A stretch of 64,000 nt of DNA from Mycobacterium sp. shizuoka-1 (GCF_002723835.1 NZ_BEWG01000022.1:18041-82040); one strand, 5' to 3'. Positions 18,450 through 27,901 are shown, counted from the stretch's first letter. Translations and numbers: made by a program. The notes: generated by a model not told the origin, from the letters alone.

Positions 18450-19004
18450 ATGAGTCGCTGGGAGCCGGACGCACAGGGACGCCTGCAACAGGCGGCCCTG
18501 GCGTTGTACTCCGAGCGCGGGTTCGATCAGACCACCGTCGCCGAGATCGCCGAGCGGGCCGGGCTGACGGAGCGGACCTTCTTCCGGTACTTCGCCGACA
18601 AACGTGAGGTGCTGTTCGCAGGCCAGCGACCGCTGCTCGAACAGTTGACGAAAGGTGTTGTCGAAGCGCCCGATTCGGCTGGTCCCTTGGATGCCGCAAG
18701 TGCGGGACTGCAAGAGGGCATGGCCTTCCTCAGCGCCCGTCGTGAGGGATCGCGGCTACGGCAGGCCGTCATCGACGCGAACCCGGCATTGCAGGAACGC
18801 GAGCTGGCCAAGCGCGCCGCGATGGCCGCCGCTCTGGTCGACGGGCTGCTGCACCGCGGTGTCGCCGAGGCGACCGCCCGGGTGGCCGCCGAAACCGCCG
18901 CGGCAGTCTTCGGGCTTGCCTTCGAGCAGTGGCTGGCCGCCGACGACCACGATCTGGCGTACTTCGTGCGCCGCTCGATCGCCGAGCTCAAGGCGCTGGT
19001 CTAG
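18450..19004 (+). CDS. TetR-family repressor, 184 aa
   Basis: The N-terminal helix-turn-helix (FDQTTVAEIAERAGLTERTFFRYFADKRE region, about residues 24-52) is typical TetR, including the FRYF recognition helix end. The C-terminal part is all-helical and Ala-rich, with the short ligand domain of the MftR-like or TetR_C_33 type, but I cannot name the ligand. The gene is divergent from the SDR at 17489-18373 and both starts flank the palindrome at 18396-18421, so it should regulate itself and the SDR. It converges on menC; repeat element B lies directly after its stop. Confidence 0.9.
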   Translation: MSRWEPDAQGRLQQAALALYSERGFDQTTVAEIAERAGLTERTFFRYFADKREVLFAGQRPLLEQLTKGVVEAPDSAGPLDAASAGLQEGMAFLSARREGSRLRQAVIDANPALQERELAKRAAMAAALVDGLLHRGVAEATARVAAETAAAVFGLAFEQWLAADDHDLAYFVRRSIAELKALV

Positions 19005-19009
19005 CGTTC

Positions 19010-19073
19010 GCCGAGATCGACGTTTTGGCGCGATCTTCTCGCGAATGTTCTGCCAGATGTCGGTTTGGGCGAC
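19010..19073. repeat. Dispersed repeat element B, copy 1
   Basis: A 64-bp element sharing its first 18 and last 16 bases exactly with the 64-bp element at 58688-58751. The centre differs but keeps a small hairpin (CGCGA-TCTTC-TCGCG here). It starts 5 bp after the TetR stop and fills the gap to the convergent menC end. Confidence 0.75.
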
Positions 19074-19085
19074 AGGGGCCCCCGG

Positions 19086-20039
19086 TCAGAGCAGGGCGTG
19101 ACAGGCCCGAACGCGATCGACCCACCAGTCCCGGCGCTCGGCAGGCGCGGCGAGCGCCGCCAGCCGTGCCGGGTCGGGCGTCACGTCGCCGACCGGCAGG
19201 CCGCCGTCGACCGGCGCGATGTCGGCGACGTCCTCGACGAACAACCCGCCGGTGCCCAGCCCGCAGGCGTGCTCGAGTCGCGGCAGCGCGGCCGCGGCGG
19301 CCAGCCCGGCGGCGATCCCGACCGCGGTATCCAGGGCACTGGAGATCACCACCGGGATGTCGATCTCGGCGGCGATGTCCAACAGCGCGGCCACCCCGCC
19401 GAGCGGCGCCACCTTGAGCACGGCGACATCCGCGGCCCGGGCCCGCACCACCGCCAGCGGGTCGGCGGCCTTGCGGATGCTCTCGTCGGCGGCCACCGCG
19501 ACCCGCACCCTCCGGCGCACCTCGGCGAGTTCAGCCACCGTCTTACACGGCTGCTCCAAATACTCCAGCGGGCCGTCCGCAGTCAGCGCCGCCGCCGCGG
19601 CCACCGCCTCCTGCACCGTCCACCCGCCGTTGGCGTCCACCCGCACCGTCGGGATCACCTCCCGCACCGCGTTGACCCGGGCGACGTCGTCGGCCAACGT
19701 CTGTCCCGGCTCGGCCACCTTGACCTTGGCCGTGCGCGCTCCGGGAAACCGTTCCAACACCTGCGGCACCTGTGTGGCGGGCACCGCCGGAACCGTAGCA
19801 TTGATCGGCACCACCGAGCGAACCTCGGGAGGCCTTGCGCTGTAAGCGGATTCGATTGCCGAGGCCAGCCAGTGCGCGGCCTCGGGCGGCTGATACTCGA
19901 CGAACGCGCCGAATTCACCCCAGCCGCACGGCCCGTCGATCAGGGCCGCCTCGCGAACCATGATGCCGCGGAAGCGCACCCGCATCGGCAGCGCGACAAC
20001 GTGCAGACGCTCCAGCAGCTCGTCGACCGGCGGGAGCAT
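19086..20039 (-). CDS. menC: MenC, o-succinylbenzoate synthase, 317 aa
   Basis: Enolase-superfamily dehydratase turning SHCHC into o-succinylbenzoate. Catalytic elements are visible: the Lys pair in KVKV (105-108), metal ligands in VDANGG (Asp135), EQP (Glu162) and ADES (Asp185), and the second catalytic Lys in LKVAPLGG (about 209). Length matches the actinobacterial MenC (Rv0553 type). Its ATG follows the stop of the upstream acyl-CoA ligase with no gap (TGAATG), so the two are translationally coupled. The neighbouring ligase is not MenE, which is encoded at 29.8 kb. Confidence 0.95.
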   Translation of the reverse strand: MLPPVDELLERLHVVALPMRVRFRGIMVREAALIDGPCGWGEFGAFVEYQPPEAAHWLASAIESAYSARPPEVRSVVPINATVPAVPATQVPQVLERFPGARTAKVKVAEPGQTLADDVARVNAVREVIPTVRVDANGGWTVQEAVAAAAALTADGPLEYLEQPCKTVAELAEVRRRVRVAVAADESIRKAADPLAVVRARAADVAVLKVAPLGGVAALLDIAAEIDIPVVISSALDTAVGIAAGLAAAAALPRLEHACGLGTGGLFVEDVADIAPVDGGLPVGDVTPDPARLAALAAPAERRDWWVDRVRACHALL

Positions 20040-21608
20040 TCAGATCGCGCGGTCGCGGTTTTCCCAGTACGGCTTGCGCAGATCGCGCTTGAGCAGCTTG
20101 CCGGTGGGGTTACGCGGCAGCGCCTCGGAAATCTCCACGCTGCGCGGGCACTTGTAATGCGCCAGATGCTCCCGGCACCAAGCGATGAGTTCCGCTTCGG
20201 ACGTGCTCTGCCCGCCGGACAATTCGACGACGGCTTTCACCGTCTCGCCCCATTTGTCGTCGGGAACGCCGAACACCGCCGCGTCGAGCACCGCCGGATG
20301 ATCGGTGAGCACCCGCTCCACCTCGACGGAGTAGATGTTCTCGCCACCGGAGATGATCATGTCCTTGAGCCGGTCCTCGACGAACACGAAGCCGTCCTCG
20401 TCGACGCGGCCGATGTCCCCCGACCGGAACCAGCCGTCGTCGGTGATCGCCGACGCGGTGGCGTCCGGCTTGTTGTGATAGCGCAGCATCAACTGCGGTG
20501 TGCGGAACCATAATTCGCCGGGCTGCCCGGACGGCATCTCCGCACCGGTGTCGGGGTCGACGACCTTGACCTCGACCTCCCGGGCGGGCTGCCCCGCGCT
20601 GACCAGACGGTCGGGGCGCGACTCGTCGCGATGCACCTCCGGCGAGAGCTGGGTGATCGCGCCGCACACTTCGGTCAACCCGTACACCTGGATGAAGTCG
20701 GTGTCGGGCCAGGCCTTCAGCGCAGCCTTCAACAACGCCGGCGGCATCGGCGAGGCGCCATAGACGAACGTCTTGAGAGCGCTGAAGAGCTTGATCGCGT
20801 CGTCGCCGGACTCCAGCACCTTCGCCAGCACCGCGGGCACCAGGAACGTGCGATTGGCGCCCTGCAGGATCGCGCCCGCCAGCGCCGCACCGTCGGCCTC
20901 GCGGGTGATGATCGTCGGGATGCCGGCGTGGATGCCGTACTGCACATAGGACGAGCCGCCGACGTGGAACAGCGGCATCGCCACCATGTTCTTGTCGTCG
21001 GGACCGAACTCGAATGTGCCGGCATTCAATGTGTGCGCCAGCAGGTTTCGCTGGCTGAGCGTCACACCCTTGGGGTGGCCGGTGGTGCCCGAGGAGTACA
21101 TGATCAGGCACGCGTCGTCTTCGGTCACCTCAGCCGAGCGGCCGACCGGGCTCGCCGCGGCCAGCATGGCCTCGTATTCGTCACCGGCCCCGCCCTCGGG
21201 GGTGACCTCGATGACGTGTTGCACGTGGACAAGCTGGTCGCGGATCTTCGCGATGGCCGGCATCAGCTCGGCGCCGACCACCAGCACCTTGGCGCCGCAG
21301 TCGTTGAGGACGTAGTCCATCTCCTCGCCGGCGAGGCGGAAGTTGATGATCGCCGCCGCTGCGCCCAGCGACGCCGCGGCCAGCGTCACCTCCACACAGG
21401 CCGGGTGGTTCTTGTCCAGGAAGGCCACCACGTCGCCGCGGCCGATACCCCGCTCCGACAGCGCGCCCGCGCACCGGCGGATCCGGTCGTACCACTGCGA
21501 CCAGGTCCAACTGCGGTTGCCGTAGACGATCGCCTCGTTGTCGGGCGTGTGCTCGGCCCAGTAGGCGGGCCGGTCGTCGAGGAAGCGCGGTTGCGGGGGT
21601 TGTTGCAT
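20040..21608 (-). CDS. Acyl-CoA synthetase, FadD-type (ANL superfamily), 522 aa
   Basis: Adenylates a carboxylic acid and transfers it to CoA. The P-loop YSSGTTGHPKGVT is near residue 185, the A5 region QVYGLTEVCG near 315, and the hinge/A8-A10 region runs GWFRSGDIGRVDEDG to the catalytic Lys in PRNPTGKLLKRDLR at the C-terminus. Residue count is standard. I chose ATG 21608, where similarity begins; the open frame runs 13 codons further. It is coupled to menC (TGAATG) and divergent from fadD8. Substrate is not readable; a KstR-like site in the shared upstream region hints at sterol or fatty acid catabolism, but it is nearer to the other gene. Confidence 0.88.
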   Translation of the reverse strand: MQQPPQPRFLDDRPAYWAEHTPDNEAIVYGNRSWTWSQWYDRIRRCAGALSERGIGRGDVVAFLDKNHPACVEVTLAAASLGAAAAIINFRLAGEEMDYVLNDCGAKVLVVGAELMPAIAKIRDQLVHVQHVIEVTPEGGAGDEYEAMLAAASPVGRSAEVTEDDACLIMYSSGTTGHPKGVTLSQRNLLAHTLNAGTFEFGPDDKNMVAMPLFHVGGSSYVQYGIHAGIPTIITREADGAALAGAILQGANRTFLVPAVLAKVLESGDDAIKLFSALKTFVYGASPMPPALLKAALKAWPDTDFIQVYGLTEVCGAITQLSPEVHRDESRPDRLVSAGQPAREVEVKVVDPDTGAEMPSGQPGELWFRTPQLMLRYHNKPDATASAITDDGWFRSGDIGRVDEDGFVFVEDRLKDMIISGGENIYSVEVERVLTDHPAVLDAAVFGVPDDKWGETVKAVVELSGGQSTSEAELIAWCREHLAHYKCPRSVEISEALPRNPTGKLLKRDLRKPYWENRDRAI

Positions 21609-21681
21609 ACCGCACAGGGTGCCATGCCCGCTGGATCGCGGGCTCAAAACGGCGCGGCCGACGGTTCCCTTCCATCAAATC

Positions 21682-21695
21682 TGGAACACGTTCTA
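21682..21695. promoter_or_regulatory. KstR-like operator (TnnAACnnGTTnnA)
   Basis: TGGAACACGTTCTA matches all eight fixed positions of the published KstR consensus TnnAACnnGTTnnA. It overlaps the fadD8 -10 element by two bases and lies in the divergent region between two acyl-CoA ligase genes. Binding is inferred. Confidence 0.6.
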
Positions 21696-21699
21696 GTGT
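21694..21699 (+). promoter_or_regulatory. -10 element of fadD8-like gene (TAGTGT, N7, ATG)
   Basis: TAGTGT fits TANNNT and lies 7 nt before ATG 21707, supporting that start over the in-frame GTG at 21698, which would lie inside the -10. Confidence 0.5.
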
Positions 21700-21706
21700 G
21701 GACCGC

Positions 21707-23308
21707 ATGAGTGATGACCTCCTTCGCCATCCCATTCATTCCGGACACCTGACCGTGGGCGCGCTCAAGCGCAACAAGAACAAGCCCGTGCTGCATCTGG
21801 GTGACACCACGCTGACCGGCGGCGAGCTCGCCGACCGCATCAGCCAGTACATTCAGGCGTTCGAGGCGCTCGGCGCGGGCACCGGCGCGACGGCGGGACT
21901 GCTGTCGCTGAACCGGCCCGAGGTGCTGATGATCATCGGCGCCGGCCAGACCCAGGGCTACCGGCGGGTGGCACTACACCCTCTCGGTTCGCTGGACGAC
22001 CACGCCTACGTGCTGAACGACGCCGGAGTGACGTCGCTGATCATCGACCCCAATCCGATGTTCATCGAGCGGGCCCAGGGCCTGCTGGAAAAGGTGCCCG
22101 CCCTCAAGCAGGTGCTGACGCTGGGCCCGGTTCCCGACGCGCTGGCCGACTCGGCGGTCGATCTGATCGCCGAGGCCGCCAAGTACCCGCCGAAGCCGTT
22201 GAAGGCCGCCGACCTGCCGCCCGATCATGTCGGTGGCATGGCCTACACCGGCGGCACCACCGGCAAGCCAAAGGGTGTGCTGGGCACCGCACAGTCGATC
22301 ACCACGATGACCACCGTGCAGCTCGCCGAGTGGGAGTGGCCGGAGAACCCGCGGTTCCTGATGTGCACCCCGCTGTCGCATGCCGGCGCGGCGTTCTTCG
22401 TGCCGACCGTCGTCAAAGGCGGCGAACTGGTGGTGCTCACCAAGTTCGACCCGGCCGAGGTGTTGCGGGTGATCGAAGAGCAGAAGATCACCGCCACCAT
22501 GCTGGTGCCGTCGATGATCTACGCGCTGATGGACCATCCCGATTCGCACACCCGGGACCTGTCCTCTCTGGAGACGGTGTACTACGGCGCCTCGGCGATG
22601 AACCCGGTGCGCCTGGCCGAGGCGATCCGCCGGTTCGGCCCGATCTTCGCCCAGTACTACGGGCAGTCCGAGGCCCCGATGGTGATCTCGTATCTGGGCA
22701 AGAAGGACCACGACGAGAAGCGGCTCACCTCGTGCGGTCGGCCCACCCTGTTCGCCCGGACCGCGCTGCTCGACGCCGACGGCAACGAGGTGCCCCAGGG
22801 CGAGGTCGGCGAGATCTGCGTGTCCGGTCCACTGCTGTCCGGCGGGTACTGGAACCTGCCCGAGGAGACCGCCAAGACGTTCAAAGACGGCTGGCTGCAC
22901 ACCGGTGACATGGCCCGCGAGGACGAGGACGGCTTCTGGTTCATCGTCGACCGGGTCAAGGACATGATCGTCACCGGCGGTTTCAACGTGTTCCCTCGCG
23001 AGGTGGAAGACGTCGTCGCCGAGCACCCAGCCGTCGCGCAGGTCTGCGTCATCGGCACCCCCGACGAGAAGTGGGGCGAGGCCGTCACCGCGGTGATCGT
23101 GCTGCGTCCGGATCATCCCAGCGACGAGGAGTCGGTGGCGAAGGTGACCGTCGAGATCCAGGCCGCGGTCAAGGACCGCAAGGGCTCGGTGCAGTCCCCC
23201 AAGCAGGTGATCGTCGTCGACTCGGTGCCGGTGACCGCGCTGGGCAAGCCGGACAAGAAGGCCGTGCGGGCGCAGTTCTGGGAAGGATCCTCGCGCGCCA
23301 TCGGCTGA
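21707..23308 (+). CDS. fadD8: Fatty-acid--CoA ligase FadD8-like, 533 aa
   Basis: ANL-superfamily ligase. The N-terminus (MSDDLLRHPIHSGHLTVGAL) is like that I recall for FadD8 (Rv0551c). The P-loop YTGGTTGKPKGV is near residue 182, the aromatic-motif region YYGQSEAPM near 322, DGWLHTGDMAREDEDG near 395, and the terminal catalytic Lys lies in TALGKPDKKAVR. Start ATG 21707 follows TAGTGT by 7 nt. The KstR-like palindrome overlapping this promoter suggests repression relieved during sterol-derived acyl-CoA breakdown; the enzyme's own substrate is unknown. The next gene follows after 25 bp. Confidence 0.88.
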   Translation: MSDDLLRHPIHSGHLTVGALKRNKNKPVLHLGDTTLTGGELADRISQYIQAFEALGAGTGATAGLLSLNRPEVLMIIGAGQTQGYRRVALHPLGSLDDHAYVLNDAGVTSLIIDPNPMFIERAQGLLEKVPALKQVLTLGPVPDALADSAVDLIAEAAKYPPKPLKAADLPPDHVGGMAYTGGTTGKPKGVLGTAQSITTMTTVQLAEWEWPENPRFLMCTPLSHAGAAFFVPTVVKGGELVVLTKFDPAEVLRVIEEQKITATMLVPSMIYALMDHPDSHTRDLSSLETVYYGASAMNPVRLAEAIRRFGPIFAQYYGQSEAPMVISYLGKKDHDEKRLTSCGRPTLFARTALLDADGNEVPQGEVGEICVSGPLLSGGYWNLPEETAKTFKDGWLHTGDMAREDEDGFWFIVDRVKDMIVTGGFNVFPREVEDVVAEHPAVAQVCVIGTPDEKWGEAVTAVIVLRPDHPSDEESVAKVTVEIQAAVKDRKGSVQSPKQVIVVDSVPVTALGKPDKKAVRAQFWEGSSRAIG

Positions 23309-23333
23309 CGCCTTGTCGGGCGCATAATGGGTG

Positions 23334-23876
23334 ATGCTGTCCCGGATCATCCCGCTCGAGTACCTCAAAGAGCGAGACGTGATGTTCTGGCTACCGCCCG
23401 GCGGCCAGGACAACGAGATCTGGGCAGACACCTGGGTGATCATCGCCGAACTCGACGCCGCTGACGCCGACCCCGTCCTGGACCTCCTGCGCGACAACGA
23501 CATCGGCGGCTACATCGCCACACCGAGCGGGCGCCGGGGAGCACCCGGACCCGGCCGCCAGCTCTACGTGGACCGCGAGCAACACAGCAAGGCCGCCGAC
23601 GTGCTGATGCTGTTCCTGCGTTCCCGGAACCAGCCGGCGCTCCCGGCGGGGGCGACGCGCAGACCGGCGCGCAGCGAGCCTGCGGTCCACACGGTGCGGC
23701 CAGGGTGGCTGCGCGTCCTGGTGATAACGCTCAAGATCGTTGCCGGGGCGGCGTTCATCGCACTGTTCCTGCTGCTCATGTACCACCAGGGCCCGCGCTT
23801 GTTTCCGACCGTGCATCCACCGCAGCACCCGGTGTCCAACACCGACGCACCTGCCATGACCGACGGTCGCCCCTGA
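23334..23876 (+). CDS. Membrane protein with N-terminal DUF2007-like domain, 180 aa
   Basis: The first 80 residues (WVIIAELDAADADPVLDLLR, then DNDIGGYIATPSGR) resemble the DUF2007 putative signal-transducing fold of the ferredoxin-like type, followed by a polar linker and one transmembrane helix at about 128-150 (VLVITLKIVAGAAFIALFLL), then a short Pro-rich tail. So it should be a cytoplasmic domain on a membrane anchor. ATG 23334 is chosen; a GTG directly before it could serve. CATAAT lies 5 nt before the ATG. The DUF2007 call is from pattern memory only and moderately uncertain. Function unknown. Confidence 0.65.
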   Translation: MLSRIIPLEYLKERDVMFWLPPGGQDNEIWADTWVIIAELDAADADPVLDLLRDNDIGGYIATPSGRRGAPGPGRQLYVDREQHSKAADVLMLFLRSRNQPALPAGATRRPARSEPAVHTVRPGWLRVLVITLKIVAGAAFIALFLLLMYHQGPRLFPTVHPPQHPVSNTDAPAMTDGRP

Positions 23877-23896
23877 ACCAGTGCGACGATGGTGCC

Positions 23897-24586
23897 ATGC
23901 CCACCACCGCCGTCCTCTTCGACTTTTCTGGCACCCTGTTCCGTCTTGAGGAGGACGACAACTGGTTCGCCGGGATGGAGCTGATCGACGACGACGGCCG
24001 GCGAGCAATCGACGACCACGCCAAGGCAGAACTGATGGAACGCCTCACCCATCCGACCGGTGGATCGGTGACCAGAACCGAGGATGCCTACCGCGCGTGG
24101 GTCAACCGTGATCTCGAGCCGGCCCTGCACCGCGAGGCCTACCTGCACGCGCTGACCGACGCCGGCCTGCCCGATGTGCATGCCGAGACGCTGTACCAGC
24201 GCGCGATCGACCCCGCGTGCTGGGTGCCCTACCCGGACACGGTCGAGGTATTGCGGTCACTCAAGGCCAGCGGGCTGCGCACCGCTGTGGTCTCCAACAT
24301 CGCGTTCGACATCCGCCCGGCGCTGCAGGCAGCGGGAGCCGAGTTCGACGAAATCGTCTTGTCCTTCGAAGTCGGCGCGGTCAAACCCGATCCCCGGATC
24401 TTCCAGATCGCGCTGCAACGTCTCGGCGTATCCGCCGGCGAGGCTGTGATGGTCGGCGACAGCGAAGAGAACGACGGCGCCGCCCGCGCGCTGGGCTGCG
24501 ATTTCATCCTGGTCGATCCGCTGCCGGTCGCCGACCGCCCGACCGGGCTGATCGACCCACTGCGCGACCGCGGCATCGAGGTCTAG
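23897..24586 (+). CDS. HAD-superfamily hydrolase, phosphatase-like, 229 aa
   Basis: HAD fold with nucleophile motif FDFSGTLF (Asp at residue 9), a helical cap from about 20 to 95, motif II in VVSNIAFD, motif III Lys in VGAVKPDPRIF, and motif IV GDSEENDGAAR. This is the variant-3 (PGMB/phosphonatase-like) pattern. ATG 23897 is preceded by GACGAT with 6 nt spacing, a degenerate leaderless signal; the frame is open for 192 bp further upstream within the previous gene. It leads into an F420 reductase and menB, all on one strand with short gaps. Substrate unknown; small phosphorylated metabolites are usual. Confidence 0.83.
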   Translation: MPTTAVLFDFSGTLFRLEEDDNWFAGMELIDDDGRRAIDDHAKAELMERLTHPTGGSVTRTEDAYRAWVNRDLEPALHREAYLHALTDAGLPDVHAETLYQRAIDPACWVPYPDTVEVLRSLKASGLRTAVVSNIAFDIRPALQAAGAEFDEIVLSFEVGAVKPDPRIFQIALQRLGVSAGEAVMVGDSEENDGAARALGCDFILVDPLPVADRPTGLIDPLRDRGIEV

Positions 24587-24589
24587 GCG

Positions 24590-24595
24590 TACGTT
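24590..24595 (+). promoter_or_regulatory. -10 element of the FDOR-menB unit (TACGTT, N7, ATG)
   Basis: TACGTT fits TANNNT, 7 nt before ATG 24603. It begins within 5 bp of the HAD gene stop, so the reductase and menB can be transcribed independently of the upstream genes. Confidence 0.5.
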
Positions 24596-24602
24596 CTTTG
24601 CC

Positions 24603-25078
24603 ATGGCCGACTCCGAGCGCATCAGGCCGCCGTGGTGGCTCAAGCCGATGAACAAGGTGTTCATGGCGGTGATGCGCATCGGCATCCCGTTCGGCGCCGA
24701 AAGCCCGATGGTGCTGACCGTGGTCGGACGTAAGTCCGGCAAGGCGCGGTCCACGCCGATCACCCCGTTCACCGTCGACGGCAGGCGCTACGTCGTCGGC
24801 GGCTTCCCGGGTGCGGACTGGGTGCGCAACGCCAGGGCCGCCGACGTGGCCACCCTGACCCAGGGCAAGCGCACCGAGCGGGTGCGGATGGTGGAACTGT
24901 CCGCCGACGACGCCCGCCCGCTGCTGCGGGCCTTTCCCACGCTGGTGCCCACCGGGGTGAGCTTCATGAAGAATGCCGGTCTGGTCACCGAGGGCAGACC
25001 AGAGGAATTCGAGGCACTGGCCGGTCGCTGCGCGGTGTTCCGATTCGACCCAGTAACCCAGGATGGAGATCAAACCCC

Positions 25079-25082
<4 letters not shown>
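24603..25082 (+). CDS. Deazaflavin (F420)-dependent reductase, Ddn/FDOR-A family, 159 aa
   Basis: Split beta-barrel protein of the nitroreductase/quinone reductase group to which Ddn belongs. Family blocks are PMVLTVVGRKSGKARSTPI (F420 phosphate contacts), FPGADWVRNARAADVATL and a C-terminal FRFDP. Ddn-type proteins reduce menaquinone with F420H2, at least in vitro. The stop overlaps the TTG start of menB (TTGA), so the two are translationally coupled, an unusually direct link between an F420 quinone reductase and menaquinone synthesis. Length is typical. Quinone as substrate is inferred from family and context. Confidence 0.85.
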
Positions 25083-25978
<896 letters not shown>

Positions 25979-25981
<3 letters not shown>

Positions 25982-26035
25982 CGATTTCGGCGCGTTTTCC
26001 GCCGCTCAGCGAACGAAAGCGCGCCGAAATCGCAA
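25979..26035. repeat. Dispersed palindromic element A, copy 2
   Basis: Second copy of the 57-bp stem-loop at 6441-6497, 54/57 identical. The 18-bp stem (25981-25998 with 26016-26033) has one T/G mismatch that would still pair in RNA. The menB stop codon TAG is its first three bases. Confidence 0.85.
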
Positions 26036-26052
26036 CCTCGAGGAGCCCGGCC

Positions 26053-26898
26053 GTGAATCCTTTGCGCCGACTGACCGACGCCATCGCCCTGACCGGCATG
26101 CGCCCGCCGCTGAGCATGCCCACCGGGGTCAACATCGACCTGCGCGGCAAGCGGGTGCTGATCACCGGCGCCTCGTCGGGCATCGGTGCCGCGGGCGCCG
26201 AACTGTTCGCCGCGCGGGGCAGCGAGGTGGTGATCGTCGCCCGGCGCGCCGACCTGCTCGGTGAGGTCGCCGAACGCATCACCGCCGCAGGCGGATCCGC
26301 GACCGCGCTCCCCTGCGACCTGTCCGATCTCGACGCCGTCGACGCCCTGGCCCGCGACGTCGGCGTGGTCGACATCTTGGTGAACAACGCCGGCCGGTCG
26401 ATCCGCAGGCCGCTGGCCGAGTCGCTAGATCGCTGGCACGACGTCGAGCGGACGATGATGCTGAACTACTTCTCGCCGCTGCGGCTGATCCGCGGACTGG
26501 CGCCGGCGATGATCGAGCGCGGCGACGGCCACATCATCAATGTCGCGACGTGGGGCGTGTTCAGCGAGGCCTCCCCGCTGTTCGGGGTCTACAACGCGTC
26601 GAAATCGGCGCTGAGCGCGGTCAGCCGGGTCATCGAGACCGAATGGGCCGGCTACGGCGTGCATTCGACGACGCTGTACTACCCGCTGGTGGCCACCCCG
26701 ATGATCGCGCCGACCAAAGCCTACGACGGTCTGGCCGCGCTGACCGCCGAGGAAGCCGGGCAGTGGATGATCGACGCCGCCCGGCACCGCCCGGTGCGGA
26801 TCGCCCCGCGCATCGCCGTCACCGCCCGCGCACTCGACGTCGTCGCGCCCGGTGTGATCAGCCGGGTGATGAAGCGTCAGCGCCTGCAGCCCAACTGA
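26053..26898 (+). CDS. Short-chain dehydrogenase/reductase (Rv0547-type), 281 aa
   Basis: Classical SDR with about 30 extra N-terminal residues before the Rossmann strand. The cofactor motif TGASSGIG is at 38-45, NNAG at 111-114, and the Tyr180/Lys184 pair lies in YNASKSAL; a Ser is replaced by Thr-Trp in VATWGVF, where the catalytic Ser normally stands, so activity may be altered. GTG 26053 has a GAGGAG Shine-Dalgarno; the open frame continues far upstream inside menB and is excluded. The C-terminal region ends with a basic stretch. It follows menB and element A, as in the Rv0548c-Rv0547c order. Substrate unknown. Confidence 0.86.
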   Translation: MNPLRRLTDAIALTGMRPPLSMPTGVNIDLRGKRVLITGASSGIGAAGAELFAARGSEVVIVARRADLLGEVAERITAAGGSATALPCDLSDLDAVDALARDVGVVDILVNNAGRSIRRPLAESLDRWHDVERTMMLNYFSPLRLIRGLAPAMIERGDGHIINVATWGVFSEASPLFGVYNASKSALSAVSRVIETEWAGYGVHSTTLYYPLVATPMIAPTKAYDGLAALTAEEAGQWMIDAARHRPVRIAPRIAVTARALDVVAPGVISRVMKRQRLQPN

Positions 26899-26913
26899 GG
26901 TAGACACGACGGC

Positions 26914-27294
26914 ATGGAGATCCTCGCGAGCCGGATGCTGCTCCGGCCGGCGGATTACGCGCGCTCGGTGGCGTTCTACCGCGACGCGCTCGGCCTCGCG
27001 ATCGCCCGCGAATACAGCGGTGGCATCGTGTTCTACGCCGGGCAATCACTGATCGAACTGGCCGGCCATGGCGCGTCGGAACATTCGGTCGGGCCGGCAT
27101 CGCTGTGGCTGCAGGTCCGCGATCTGTACGCCACCGAGAAAGAACTCGCCGGACGCGGGGTCGAGATCGCGCGAGCGGCCCGTCGCGAACCGTGGGGACT
27201 GCACGAGATGCATGTCATCGACCCGGACGGGATGACGTTGATCTTCGTCGAGATCCCCGAGGACCATCCGCTGCGCCGCGACACCCGCGGCTAG
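26914..27294 (+). CDS. VOC-superfamily (glyoxalase-like) protein, 126 aa
   Basis: One-domain vicinal-oxygen-chelate protein made of two beta-alpha-beta-beta-beta units. Visible motifs are LLRPADYARSVAFYRDALGL at the start and DPDGMTLIFVEIP at the end, with a Glu metal-ligand candidate in LIFVE. Length is right for a single VOC protomer. The order SDR then VOC then phosphate permease genes matches Rv0547c-Rv0546c-Rv0545c as I recall. The ATG is 15 bp from the SDR stop. Could be a dioxygenase, a glyoxalase or a resistance protein; sequence alone does not decide. Confidence 0.82.
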   Translation: MEILASRMLLRPADYARSVAFYRDALGLAIAREYSGGIVFYAGQSLIELAGHGASEHSVGPASLWLQVRDLYATEKELAGRGVEIARAARREPWGLHEMHVIDPDGMTLIFVEIPEDHPLRRDTRG

Positions 27295-27297
27295 CGG

Positions 27298-27609
27298 TCA
27301 GTGCGATTCGAGCGGCCAGCCCACCGAGGCCAGCCGCGCGGCAACCTGGTTGCGCTCTTCGGGCGTCGGGTCCTTCTCGATGACCTGGCGGATGGCGTCG
27401 CGGATCTGCTCTTCGGTCACCGGAGTGTCGAAGTCACCGTCGCGCAGGATCGACCGGGCGGCCTGCACCACCTCGTCCTCCGACAGCGACCTCTTCAGCA
27501 AGGCCAGCAGCGGGTAATAGTCCTTGGGCGGAACGCCTTCCGGGTAGCCCTTGTGCAACCAGCCGAGAACGTTCTCCAAGAAGGCGGGCTGCTGCTGTTC
27601 GACGGTCAT
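27298..27609 (-). CDS. DUF3349 protein, paralogue 1, 103 aa
   Basis: Small helical protein with the family pattern FLENVLGWLHKGYPEGVP, YYPLLALLKRSLSEDEV, then a C-terminal helix bundle ending VGWPLE. A second member lies at 29434-29736. DUF3349 proteins (Rv0543c type) are actinobacterial, soluble and of unknown function. The gene ends 3 bp beyond the convergent VOC gene and begins 7 bp after the small membrane protein gene at 27617-27901, so it is probably the last gene of a unit starting with the phosphate permease. Confidence 0.85.
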   Translation of the reverse strand: MTVEQQQPAFLENVLGWLHKGYPEGVPPKDYYPLLALLKRSLSEDEVVQAARSILRDGDFDTPVTEEQIRDAIRQVIEKDPTPEERNQVAARLASVGWPLESH

Positions 27610-27616
27610 CGCACGC

Positions 27617-27901
27617 TCACTTCTTGGGCAGCATCGGGAAGAGGTCGATCCCGAAGTGATGGATGATCGTCGCTCGGGTGATCCAGGCGACGGCCGTCAG
27701 AATCACCAGGGAGACGAACACGAAGAGCAGGATCCCCAGCACCTTCAACACCGGGTTCGGCTTGTGGATCACGTGGTCGGCTTCCTCGCCGCCCGCCCCG
27801 AAGGAGTAGGCCAGCATGCCGCTGGCGAACAGCGCGGGCAGCCCGGCGCCGAGCACCAGCCCCACGACCAGAACTTTCAAGATCGACTCGAAGTACGTCA
27901 T
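27617..27901 (-). CDS. Small membrane protein (Rv0544c-type), 94 aa
   Basis: Two hydrophobic helices, roughly 8-32 (VLVVGLVLGAGLPALFASGM) and 52-75 (VLGILLFVFVSLVILTAVAW), joined by a charged loop. An AAGGA Shine-Dalgarno stands about 7 nt before ATG 27901. It lies 42 bp after the phosphate permease stop and 7 bp before the DUF3349 gene. The same three-gene neighbourhood exists in M. tuberculosis (Rv0545c-Rv0543c), which suggests an accessory to the transporter, but no function is known. Confidence 0.8.
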   Translation of the reverse strand: MTYFESILKVLVVGLVLGAGLPALFASGMLAYSFGAGGEEADHVIHKPNPVLKVLGILLFVFVSLVILTAVAWITRATIIHHFGIDLFPMLPKK

